64,000 nt of DNA from Rhodospirillales bacterium 24-66-33 (GTDB taxonomy: Bacteria; Pseudomonadota; Alphaproteobacteria; Reyranellales; Reyranellaceae), in NCBI GenBank assembly GCA_002281855.1, contig NCHQ01000025.1:31275-95274 (forward strand), in the 5' to 3' direction. This document shows, piece after piece, positions 57,452 to 64,000 of this stretch. The notes under the pieces were generated by a model. The model ran no database searches. It was not told the origin of the DNA and worked only from the letters and a program-made list of their open reading frames with translations. The position numbers and the translations under genes are program-made. The first letter of the stretch is position 1. Each line of letters starts with the position of its first letter.

Positions 57452-58375
57452 ATGAGGATCGCGGTTGTAGGCGCCGGCGGCGTCGGAGGCGGATATGGCG
57501 CGGCGCTCGCGCACGCCGGCGCCGACGTCACCTTCATCGCCCGCGGCGCGCATCTCGCGGCCCTGAAGAAGGACGGGCTGCGTATCGAGAGCGTGCGCGG
57601 CAACACCCATCTGCAGCCCACGCAGGCGACCGAGCATCCGGCCGAAGTCGGACCGGTCGACTATGTGCTGTTCTGCGTGAAACTGTGGGACGTCGAGAGT
57701 GCCGGCGCGGCGATCAAGCCGATGGTGGGACCCGACACCGCCGTCATTACCCTTCAGAATGGCGTCGATGCCCATGAGCGGCTGATCCCGCTCCTGGGCG
57801 CCCGCGCCGTGATGCCGGGCGTCGCCAACATCAGCGCGACCATCGCCGGGCCAGGGCTGATCCGCCAGACCGGCACGGTCATGCGCATGGTGTTCGGCGA
57901 GCTGGACGGCAGCCGCAGCCCGCGCGCCCTCGCCTTTGCCGAGATGTGCAAGAAGGCTGGCATCGACGGCGTGCTGAGCGAAGCCATCCTGACCGACCTC
58001 TGGATCAAGTTCGTGCTGCTGGCCTCCAATGCCGGCGTCATGGCACTGACGCGCCTGCCGGTCGGCAAGCTGCGCGAGGATGCCGACATCAATGCGATGT
58101 TCTGCGCCGCCTATGAGGAAGTGGCCGCGGTCGGCCGTGCCCGGGGCGTCACCCTGCCCGCCGACATCGTCGAGCGGACCCTGAACTTCAACCGCAACGC
58201 CCCGCCGCAGCTGATGGCGTCCATGGCGGTCGACCTGCTGCGCGGCAACCGCATCGAGCTGCCCTGGCTGTCGGGCAAGGTCGTGGAGCTGGGCAGGAAG
58301 CACAATGTCCCGACACCGACACACGCGCTGATGTATGCTGCGTTGAAGCCCTACATCATGGGCACGCCAGCCTGA
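57452..58375 (+). CDS. panE: Ketopantoate reductase family protein
   Basis: 2-dehydropantoate 2-reductase-like enzyme of 307 aa. Rossmann loop AVVGAGGVGGGYGAAL (residues 3-18), then VTFIARGAHLAAL and TLQNGVDA. Catalytic Lys is probably in DLWIKFVLLASNAGVMALTR and ASMAVDLLRGNRIELPWLSGKVVELG is the ligand region. It may supply pantoate from the ketopantoate that PanB makes, but paralogues with other substrates are common and its location in a TRAP operon argues for caution. Confidence 0.8.
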   Translation: MRIAVVGAGGVGGGYGAALAHAGADVTFIARGAHLAALKKDGLRIESVRGNTHLQPTQATEHPAEVGPVDYVLFCVKLWDVESAGAAIKPMVGPDTAVITLQNGVDAHERLIPLLGARAVMPGVANISATIAGPGLIRQTGTVMRMVFGELDGSRSPRALAFAEMCKKAGIDGVLSEAILTDLWIKFVLLASNAGVMALTRLPVGKLREDADINAMFCAAYEEVAAVGRARGVTLPADIVERTLNFNRNAPPQLMASMAVDLLRGNRIELPWLSGKVVELGRKHNVPTPTHALMYAALKPYIMGTPA

Positions 58376-58382
58376 GGAAACC

Positions 58383-59126
58383 ATGCGCGTCCTGCTCGTC
58401 CTTCTGTTTGCCCTCGCCGCAGGCGGCGCCTCGGCCGCCGACCTCAAGCTCCTGACCGCCGGCGCCTACAAGTCGGCGGCCCTCGAGATCGTCGCCGACT
58501 TCGAGAAGAAGACCGGCCACAAGGTGACGATCGACAGCGGCACCACCGGCGCCCTGCAGAAGCGCATCGCCTCCGGCGAGTATTTCGACGTGGTGGTCAT
58601 TCCGCCGATCCCGATGGCCCAGTTCCTGGGCAACCGCATCGACGAGAGCAGCGCCAAGGAACTGGCCCGCGCCGGCGTCGGCATGGCCATCAAGCAGGGC
58701 GCGCCGGTGCCCGATATCTCCGAACCCAACGGTTTCAAGAAGGCTCTGCTGGCGGCGCGCGCCATCGCCTATGTCGACCCGGCCTCGGGCGGATCGAGCG
58801 GCATCTACGTCGCCCAGCTCTTCCAGCAGATGGGCATCGCCGACCAGCTCAAGCCCAGGAGCGTGCTGGTCCAGGGCGGCCTGGCGGCCGAGCAGATCGT
58901 CACCGGCAAGGCCGACGTCGCACTCCAGCAGAGCAGCGAGCTGATGGGCGTGCCGGGCGTGCAGTTCGTCGGACCGATCCCGCTGATGCTGCAGAACTAC
59001 ACGATTTATTCCGGCGGCGTGTCCGTTGGCTCCCGGAACCGTGCCGCCGCCGACACGCTCCTGCTGGCGCTGGCCAATCCCGAGAACGGCAAGCTCCTGA
59101 AGTCGAAGGGTCTCGACAGCCCGTAG
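58383..59126 (+). CDS. Orphan substrate-binding protein (molybdate/sulfate type)
   Basis: Periplasmic binding protein of 247 aa with signal peptide MRVLLVLLFALAAGGASAAD. The mature start LKLLTAGAYKSAALEIVADFEK and the FDVVVIPPIPMAQFLG block resemble the ModA-type extracellular binding fold. There are no permease or ATPase genes beside it, so it may share a transporter or act in sensing. It begins 7 bases after the PanE-like gene and ends the rightward operon. Confidence 0.8.
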   Translation: MRVLLVLLFALAAGGASAADLKLLTAGAYKSAALEIVADFEKKTGHKVTIDSGTTGALQKRIASGEYFDVVVIPPIPMAQFLGNRIDESSAKELARAGVGMAIKQGAPVPDISEPNGFKKALLAARAIAYVDPASGGSSGIYVAQLFQQMGIADQLKPRSVLVQGGLAAEQIVTGKADVALQQSSELMGVPGVQFVGPIPLMLQNYTIYSGGVSVGSRNRAAADTLLLALANPENGKLLKSKGLDSP

Positions 59127-59149
59127 GGCGCGATGAGTTAAGAGGAAAG

Positions 59150-59240
59150 GTCCCTCACTGCGTTCGGGATGACACCGCTTTCTGCATCGACGCACGGCGT
59201 TGATCTGAGAAAATATGTCATCCCGAGCGCAGCGAGGGAC
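59150..59240. repeat. Inverted-repeat element, GTCATCCCGAGCGCAGCGAGGGAC type
   Basis: The left arm (59150-59174) and right arm (59216-59240) are 25-bp inverted copies with two mismatches, separated by 41 bp. The right arm carries the GTCATCCCGAGCGCAGCGAG sequence that is widespread between genes in related bacteria (recollection). It lies between the convergent binding-protein and aminotransferase genes and has no ORF. Confidence 0.85.
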
Positions 59241-59255
59241 ATTTGAATCAGCGGC

Positions 59256-60551
59256 TCACTTGATCTCTTTCAGCGCCTCGTCCCACGCACCGATCGTGTG
59301 ATCGATGTCGGCCTGGGTGTGGGCCACGCTGACATAGTACTTGCTGTCGCCCTTCATGATGCCGCGCGCGCGCAGGGCCTGGTTGAAACGCTTCAGGGTC
59401 GCGGTGTCGGCCTTCAGCGTGTCGCGATAGTCCTTGATCGGCTGGTCGGTGAAGATGATGTCGAACAGCGGCGGCTCGCCGATCACCTGCGCCTTGAAGC
59501 CGTGCTTCTTCAGGAGCTCCGACAGCGTGTCCATCAGCTTGCGGCCGTTGGCGAAGACGCCTTCGTAGGTGCCGGGGCGCTTCAGCACCTCGAGCGTGGC
59601 GAGGCCCGCGACGGCGGCCACCGGATTGCCCGAGAGAGTGCCCACCTGAAAGATGAAATCCTCGTCGGTCATCGCCAGACGATCGAAGTGCTTCATGATG
59701 TCGGCGCGGCCGGCGATGGCCGCCAGCGCAAATCCACCGCCCACGATCTTGCCCAGGGTGCAGAGGTCGGGCGTGACGCCGTAATATTCCTGGGCGCCGC
59801 CATAGGCGAAGCGGAAGCCGGTCACGACCTCGTCGAAGATCAGCGGGATACCGTGCTCGGCCGTCACCTCGCGAAGCGCCTGCAGAAAGCCGGGCTTGGG
59901 CGGGATCAGGCGCTGGAACGGCTCGACGATGACGCCGGCCAGCTCGTCCTTCTGCTCCTCGATCAGGCTCTTGACCATGTCGATGTCGTTGAAGGCCGCG
60001 ACCACCATCTCGTCGGCCACCGACTTCGGAATGCCCGCCGAATCGATGGAGCCGCGCGGGAAATTGCCGGGGCTCTTGGGCGCCAGCGACACCAGCGCAT
60101 AGTCGCTCATGCCGTGATAGCCGCCCTCGAACTTCAGGATCTTGTCGCGCTTGCGGAAGGCGCGCGCGGCCCGCATCGCATAGAGATCGGCCTCGGTGCC
60201 GGAGCAGACGAAGCGCACCTGGTCGGCGCAGGGAACGGCGTCGACGATTGCCTCGGCGAGCGCGATGCCGTGGCGATTGTTGCCGAAGAAGGTCGTGCCC
60301 AGCGGCAGCTGGGCCTGCACCGCGGCCGTGACCTCGGGATGGGCATGACCGATGAACATCGGGCCGGAACCCAACAGGAAGTCGACATATTCCTTGCCGG
60401 CCTCGTCGTAGATGTGGCCGCCCTTGCCCTCCTTGAGGATCACCTCGGCCGGCAAGTTGCCGAAGGTGCCGCCCGGCAGCACGCGCCGTGCCTGCTCGAT
60501 CAGTTCGTTGGTGGGATCGCCAAGGAGATTGGGGGGAGTCTGGACGTTCAT
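59256..60551 (-). CDS. Class III aminotransferase (glutamate-1-semialdehyde aminomutase-like)
   Basis: PLP-dependent enzyme of 431 aa. Family blocks: DFLLGSGPMFIGHAHPEV, FVCSGTEADLYAMRAARAFR (cofactor phosphate), FEGGYHGMSDY, LIFDEVVTGFRF (Asp to pyridine N) and LGKIVGGGFALAA with the Schiff-base Lys. It is closest to HemL-type proteins but lacks evidence of being the HemL itself, and many paralogues act on other amino ketones. It lies downstream of the cupin gene on the same strand with a 31-bp gap. Confidence 0.88.
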   Translation of the reverse strand: MNVQTPPNLLGDPTNELIEQARRVLPGGTFGNLPAEVILKEGKGGHIYDEAGKEYVDFLLGSGPMFIGHAHPEVTAAVQAQLPLGTTFFGNNRHGIALAEAIVDAVPCADQVRFVCSGTEADLYAMRAARAFRKRDKILKFEGGYHGMSDYALVSLAPKSPGNFPRGSIDSAGIPKSVADEMVVAAFNDIDMVKSLIEEQKDELAGVIVEPFQRLIPPKPGFLQALREVTAEHGIPLIFDEVVTGFRFAYGGAQEYYGVTPDLCTLGKIVGGGFALAAIAGRADIMKHFDRLAMTDEDFIFQVGTLSGNPVAAVAGLATLEVLKRPGTYEGVFANGRKLMDTLSELLKKHGFKAQVIGEPPLFDIIFTDQPIKDYRDTLKADTATLKRFNQALRARGIMKGDSKYYVSVAHTQADIDHTIGAWDEALKEIK

Positions 60552-60582
60552 GGATGCCTCTCTACGCTTGAAACGCTTGGAA

Positions 60583-60933
60583 CTATTCGATGGGAACGAA
60601 GATCGAGTGCCGAAGCTTGCCCTCGATCGCCTTCGAGAAGTGGCCCTTGCCGTGCGTGTCCTCGACCAGGATCACCTCGCCGGCGCCGATGATGCGGGTT
60701 TCGCCGTCGCTGGCCTGGATGGAGACGCCGGCATCGAGGTTGATGATGTACTGCCGGCGCGGTGCCGGATGCCATTCATAATCGTAGGTGCCGGGCGTTT
60801 CGCGGAAGATGATGCCGGTGGCCGGCAGGGTGGCCGAGGTCTTGCCGCCGCGGCCTTCCTGCTTCCATTCGATCTCGATGTCGCGGAAGTGGGTCTCGCC
60901 GTCGGCGTCGGCATACAGGTTATGGATACGCAT
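60583..60933 (-). CDS. Small cupin-fold protein
   Basis: Cupin-fold protein of 116 aa starting MRIHNLYADADGETHFRDIEI. Hallmarks are a beta-rich core with TYDYEWHPAPRRQYIINLDAG and the terminal VEDTHGKGHFSKAIEG. It matches small alphaproteobacterial cupins of unknown role. It is on the same strand ahead of the aminotransferase and probably cotranscribed. Confidence 0.75.
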   Translation of the reverse strand: MRIHNLYADADGETHFRDIEIEWKQEGRGGKTSATLPATGIIFRETPGTYDYEWHPAPRRQYIINLDAGVSIQASDGETRIIGAGEVILVEDTHGKGHFSKAIEGKLRHSIFVPIE

Positions 60934-61168
60934 GAATTTTTCTCTCCCTTGCCCTCTCGCCCCCACAGCTTAGAACGAGAGCATGAGGGTCGTCACACCC
61001 TATCCCCCGCAGTGACGATGTGGCTCGTTCTATTGGGTTTCGGGCCGGACATCATGACGACTGGTATTAGCTAATTTCGACTGGTGCCCGCTAGTCCGGT
61101 GCCAATTCCGGTGCCAACTTCTTCCAGGCGGTGGGGATAGGCGGCCGCAAAGTGTGGGGGGAGCGATC
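60934..61168. other. Gene-free junction before the KAP NTPase gene
   Basis: A 235-bp stretch separates the cupin start from the NTPase start. It holds two 8-bp direct repeats CGACTGGT (61058-61065, 61078-61085) around a TTAGCTAA palindrome (61067-61074) and the first copy of the cassette direct repeat. No tRNA, promoter box or ORF of note was seen. This is where the composition begins to shift. Confidence 0.5.
61091..61130 (+). repeat. Cassette direct repeat, copy 1
   Basis: Forty bases that recur at 63019-63058 with 35 identities; the first 28 differ at one base. Its core GCCAATTCCGGTGCCAAC includes a near-tandem 12-bp unit (TCCGGTGCCAAT, TCCGGTGCCAAC). The two copies bracket the KAP NTPase gene in the same orientation, as expected of recombination or insertion footprints. 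Confidence 0.85.
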
Positions 61169-62929
61169 GTGACGCTTGCGAAATGCAAAGAGAACTTTCT
61201 CGAGCTGCTGGCGGATGATGAGAATCACGTGATCGCACTCGCCGGTAAATGGGGTACAGGCAAGAGCCATCTCTGGCGGGAAGTGCAGGCCATATCTCCG
61301 GACGAGAAGGTTCAAGCAGCGGTCTACGTCTCGCTGTTTGGCGTCAGCAGCATTGCTGAGCTCAAGTTAAAAATCGCTCAAGGCGTGCTGCCAAAACTCC
61401 AGAGCGGAGGTGCCACCGAGTCGATTAAGAACGGCTTGGCCGGCCTAAAGAAGGTACTCCAAGGCTTTCATTCCGGCTTCTCCGCGCTCGACGAATTAGC
61501 GCTGATAGCAGCCCCAATGATGATCAAGGGCCGCTTCATCGTAATCGACGACATCGAGCGCAAGCATGAAAAGTTGAGCATCGACGAGATCCTGGGATTC
61601 ATCGACGACTGCGTTCAAAATCACGGCTGCCGTATCCTGCTAATCCTCAACAGCGATCAACTTGCCGACAAAAAACTTTGGGAACAATTCAACGAAAAGG
61701 TTATCGACCGGGAACTGCGGCTAGACACGTCTCCTTCAGAGGCCTTTGAAATCGCGGCACAGCTTACCGCCACGCCTTATGCCGCGCAGATCAAACCCGC
61801 TGTCGAAGCTTGTAGAATCACGAACATTCGGATCATCCGGAAGATCATCCGGGTTGTGAATCGCCTACTCGCTGGCCGCGGACAGTTACCTCTCGAATTG
61901 CTTTCGCGGATCATTCCCTCAACGACGCTTTTGAGCGCCATATATTACAAGGGCCTTGATGATGGCCCTGATTTCGACTTCGTTCTGAGCCCTGCGAGCA
62001 CGCTTGGCGGCCGGTTAATGCGGACGGCAAAAAAGGACGTGGAAGAAACCCCTGAGCAAAAGGCTCGAGAGCGATGGCTTCTGCTTCTCGACAAGCTTGG
62101 CATTCTCGGAACGGACGAGTTTGAACTTCTGGTGGTCGATCACCTGAAGTCGGGTCTGATGGAATATTCAGCGGTAGACCAGATCTTTGACCGCTATCTC
62201 CGTGAAGCTCGCGAACTGACTATGCGGGGGAAAGTCGAGGAATTCTTTCGCCGCTACCATTGGAATCCTGAACTCACTGAGACGGCGCTGCTTGCGGAAC
62301 TACGAGCACTACTTCCTGATATCGGCCTAGTAGATATGTACACGGTGACTTCCCTTTGCAATCTAGCCGAGCAAATGGCAGACGGTGGAGATGTTGGCCG
62401 GGAACTTGTCAATCGCTGGCTAACCGCTTTCCGTGAGCGTCATCCTGCAGGAACGGAATCAGACCTGGATCCTGACCGCAATTACTTTGGCCGTCCGTTA
62501 CATCCGGACATCGCGGCTGAGTTACGGGCGATACAGGCGCGGAAGCAATCCAGCGCAACGCTACTCGAAGTTTGTAGAAAAATTAATGATGACCAGTCTT
62601 GGGGAGCGCGCGAGACGGAACTAATGAAATCCGTTACGCCCGCTGCGTACGAAGCGGCCATCCTCACTGCCCAGGGGCCTGATCTAAAACTTCTCATGCT
62701 GCAAAGCATGGATTTCTTGAAGAATCGCTCGACATGGGATGAGCAATTCGGGGGCGCTACACAGAGTTTCCTCGACGCGTGTCGGTCGATCGTTGAGCGT
62801 GACAAAGGCACTCGACTTGGAAGATTGGTTCGCGATCTATTCCGCGACGCCGGCATTGAAGACCTTCTTGCCCCAGGCGTGGGATCTTCGGCGGCGCCAG
62901 CAGCGAGCCAGTCGAGCGCCCCGGCGTAA
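61169..62929 (+). CDS. KAP-family P-loop NTPase
   Basis: Large NTPase of 586 aa. Walker A is GKWGTGKS (residues 26-33) and Walker B FIVIDDIER (123-131), with the sensor-like LLILNSDQLADKKLW. These and the N-terminal ENHVIALAGKW fit the KAP (Kidins220/ARMS-PifA) group. The C-terminal 300 residues are largely helical and unmatched, ending in a Ser/Ala-rich tail. The GTG at 61169 was chosen because GGGGGAG lies five bases ahead; an in-frame GTG at 61154 is possible. Known KAP proteins act in phage exclusion (PifA of F plasmid) or are membrane-associated; no transmembrane segments are obvious here. Codon use is more AT-rich than neighbours, suggesting transfer. Confidence 0.85.
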   Translation: MTLAKCKENFLELLADDENHVIALAGKWGTGKSHLWREVQAISPDEKVQAAVYVSLFGVSSIAELKLKIAQGVLPKLQSGGATESIKNGLAGLKKVLQGFHSGFSALDELALIAAPMMIKGRFIVIDDIERKHEKLSIDEILGFIDDCVQNHGCRILLILNSDQLADKKLWEQFNEKVIDRELRLDTSPSEAFEIAAQLTATPYAAQIKPAVEACRITNIRIIRKIIRVVNRLLAGRGQLPLELLSRIIPSTTLLSAIYYKGLDDGPDFDFVLSPASTLGGRLMRTAKKDVEETPEQKARERWLLLLDKLGILGTDEFELLVVDHLKSGLMEYSAVDQIFDRYLREARELTMRGKVEEFFRRYHWNPELTETALLAELRALLPDIGLVDMYTVTSLCNLAEQMADGGDVGRELVNRWLTAFRERHPAGTESDLDPDRNYFGRPLHPDIAAELRAIQARKQSSATLLEVCRKINDDQSWGARETELMKSVTPAAYEAAILTAQGPDLKLLMLQSMDFLKNRSTWDEQFGGATQSFLDACRSIVERDKGTRLGRLVRDLFRDAGIEDLLAPGVGSSAAPAASQSSAPA

Positions 62930-62951
62930 AGGCGCTCGCTCGCCAGCGAAC

Positions 62952-62974
62952 GGGGCGACACCGCCGCCCCGGCC
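62952..62974 (+). repeat. GC-rich hairpin repeat, copy 1
   Basis: GGGGCGACACCGCCGCCCCGG-type sequence (62952-62974) recurs at 63768-63790 with two mismatches in 23 bases. CGGGGC (62951-62956) pairs with GCCCCG (62966-62971). It lies just after the NTPase gene and could be a terminator, but no T run follows. Confidence 0.6.
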
Positions 62975-63018
62975 AGCACCGCCAGAAGCTGCTCGCGCTG
63001 GGCTTGGGGACCTTCCGG

Positions 63019-63058
63019 CTAGTCCAGTGCCAATTCCGGTGCCAACATCCATCAGGCG
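63019..63058 (+). repeat. Cassette direct repeat, copy 2
   Basis: Second copy of the repeat at 61091-61130, in the same orientation, between the NTPase and the downstream gene. The flanking bases differ on both sides, so the duplication ends near the repeat itself. A reverse-strand reading of both copies gives similar GTGIGTGLAG peptides, but neither sits in a convincing gene. Confidence 0.85.
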
Positions 63059-63116
63059 CTCTGTCAGCTTTTCAGATCGAGGCCGCGGACAGTAGGGCCC
63101 GTAGAGAGATCTCAAA

Positions 63117-63677
63117 ATGGATGATTACCCCGAGCACTTAGCGCCCGAATTCGACGAAGGTGGCGGCGTGGTTACGCCCTTTGAGAAATGGTGGCCGAGG
63201 GTGGCGGCATCGTTCCCTACGGTCCCGGAAGCCGTGGCACGGTATTGGCTCCACGAGCACTGGCGGCATTCGCCTTACAGTCACCTGAAGTCTCGAGACT
63301 ACCGTTTCTCACTCGCAGAGTGGCCAGCAGCCGATTTGTGGAAAGTACATTCTCGCTGGTGCAATTTTTGTCCTGACAACTTGGAATGCGCAGAGCACGG
63401 AGCGTATCTCACGACGTTAGTTGAGAAGCCGTACGCGTATCGGACAGCCATCTACATGCTGGCGAACGGCGACTTCCCCACCCCAATCATCGTCCTCGAT
63501 AATCGCGACGGACACGCCATTCGCGAAAAATTTTGGGAGTCAGTTCCACGCGGGTGGGGGCTAATCGAAGGGCATCGCAGATTTAACTTAGCGCTGCATC
63601 TTCAGCGGACCGGGCACCTGAAGCCGGCCGTAAAAGTGTGGGTGATGAAGCGCACCGGAGCCGATTCTGATGGCTGA
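63117..63677 (+). CDS. Protein with putative zinc-binding cluster and ParB-like box
   Basis: 186-aa protein not matched to a named family. Residues 82-94 (CNFCPDNLECAEH) form a CxxC-x5-CxxH pattern able to bind zinc. Residues 121-176 read PTPIIVLDNRDG ... LIEGHRRFNLALHLQ ... VKVWVMK, resembling the ParB/Srx-type N-terminal fold with its conserved EGHRR box. ParB-like domains are CTPases or nucleases in DNA segregation and defence (family knowledge); the match is by eye. It is 187 bp from the NTPase, in the same direction, and bounded by hairpin repeats. Composition is AT-richer than the core genome. The ATG at 63117 is preceded only by a weak GAGAG. Confidence 0.65.
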   Translation: MDDYPEHLAPEFDEGGGVVTPFEKWWPRVAASFPTVPEAVARYWLHEHWRHSPYSHLKSRDYRFSLAEWPAADLWKVHSRWCNFCPDNLECAEHGAYLTTLVEKPYAYRTAIYMLANGDFPTPIIVLDNRDGHAIREKFWESVPRGWGLIEGHRRFNLALHLQRTGHLKPAVKVWVMKRTGADSDG

Positions 63678-63765
63678 CAGTGCGATATAGCCCGTGGTGG
63701 TTGTCCTTCCCCGAAAGATGAAGGCCCTACGCTGAGGGAATTGAGCCAAGAGCATCTGATAGATG

Positions 63766-63788
63766 CCGGGGCAGCACCGCCGCCCCGG
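63766..63788 (+). terminator. Perfect hairpin after the ParB-like gene (hairpin repeat, copy 2)
   Basis: CCGGGGC (63766-63772) and GCCCCGG (63782-63788) form a perfect 7-bp stem with a 9-base loop. It is the second copy of the 62952 repeat. It lies between the convergent ParB-like gene and the partial gene at the right edge, consistent with a terminator, though no T tract is present. Confidence 0.5.
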
Positions 63789-63798
63789 CCGTCGTGAT

Positions 63799-64000
63799 CT
63801 AAAGCGAGTGGAAGCAGCCCAGCACAGGATGGACGAAAGCCGCCTCGTCACGTTCCTCGTCGACGACGACGCGCCCGCTTATGCCATCCGACCAATCCTC
63901 CTGAGAGCGACAGCGATCCGACGACCCAAGCGAAGGCTCGCCGTCGACATCGGGCTCGCGTTCGTCATCCTCGAGGTCGGCACAGGCCTGCCCGGCCAGC
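63799..64000 (-). CDS. C-terminal end of an acidic hypothetical protein, cut by window edge
   Basis: An open minus-strand frame runs from the right edge to TAG at 63799-63801, showing 66 residues. It contains LEDDEREPDVDGEPSLGSSD, then RSQEDWSDG, with an acidic middle. Short acidic proteins with an EPSLGS...SQExW pattern are frequent in alphaproteobacteria and often found near phage or integrase genes (recollection, not searched). Start, length and function are outside the window. Confidence 0.5.
   Translation of the reverse strand, partial: LAGQACADLEDDEREPDVDGEPSLGSSDRCRSQEDWSDGISGRVVVDEERDEAAFVHPVLGCFHSL

Noticed and set aside
60934..61168. tRNA gene serving as an attachment site next to the repeat
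   Set aside because: No cloverleaf or T-loop (GGTTCGA-like) sequence was seen in the gap.
61091..61315. 74-codon minus-strand frame ending KLAPELAPD as an integrase tail
   Set aside because: It overlaps the NTPase gene's start, has no integrase motif, and the second repeat copy has a stop just upstream in the matching frame.
62739..63095. 118-codon plus-strand frame overlapping the NTPase gene's end
   Set aside because: It overlaps the NTPase in another frame, has a proline/arginine-rich tail and no domain.

Overview
The window is GC-rich, densely coded DNA with short intergenic gaps, many 4-bp ATGA/GTGA overlaps and frequent GTG starts. The gene content (HutF-type histidine catabolism, several ABC/TRAP uptake operons, aerobic B12 genes BluB/CobE/CobQ, CoA transferase, PRISE-type reductase) and the intergenic palindromes fit a soil- or water-dwelling alphaproteobacterium, perhaps Rhizobiales- or Reyranella-like. 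This is inferred from gene types and style; no search was run. No rRNA, tRNA, CRISPR array or intact transposase was seen.

Layout. 1-6.2 kb: histidine utilisation, with hutU (cut by the left edge), hutH and hutI on the minus strand and hutF and hutC on the plus strand. They diverge around a perfect 8-bp-arm palindrome that is a good HutC operator candidate. 6.3-20.3 kb: a catabolic region with hydantoinase/oxoprolinase A and B subunits, a cupin, a divergent operon for a peptide/opine-type ABC importer ending in a flavin monooxygenase, an N-carbamoyl-amino-acid-hydrolase-like enzyme and a GMC oxidoreductase. 20.3-31.3 kb: a small membrane protein, aminopeptidase N, a lipoprotein overlapping a two-component system, panB, a second GMC oxidoreductase, an esterase and a ClC transporter. 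31.3-34.1 kb: cobalamin genes bluB, cobE and cobQ. 34.2-43 kb: a Tat-exported sulfatase, SelO, a histone-deacetylase-family hydrolase, an outer-membrane-like protein, a membrane class III cyclase and an aquaporin. 43.1-48.6 kb: a second complete five-gene peptide-type ABC importer. 48.7-53.8 kb: a YdeI-like protein, an enolase-superfamily enzyme, and an operon of reductase, CoA transferase and PRISE-like reductase. 53.9-59.1 kb: a TRAP transporter followed by HutD, a PanE-like reductase and an orphan binding protein. 59.3-60.9 kb: a class III aminotransferase and a cupin.

From about 61.0 kb to the right edge the character changes. Base composition becomes more AT-rich, and the genes look accessory: a KAP-family P-loop NTPase (61169-62929), a 186-aa protein with a putative CxxC...CxxH cluster followed by a ParB-like box (63117-63677), and the C-terminal end of an acidic hypothetical protein running off the window. 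The NTPase gene is bracketed by a 40-bp imperfect direct repeat (35/40 identical; 27/28 in the core). The second gene is bracketed by a different, hairpin-forming repeat. This cassette is the best candidate for an undescribed system; an anti-phage or plasmid/DNA-maintenance role is inference only.

Three intergenic inverted-repeat elements of different sequence (10.4, 48.6 and 59.2 kb) mark the native chromosome.
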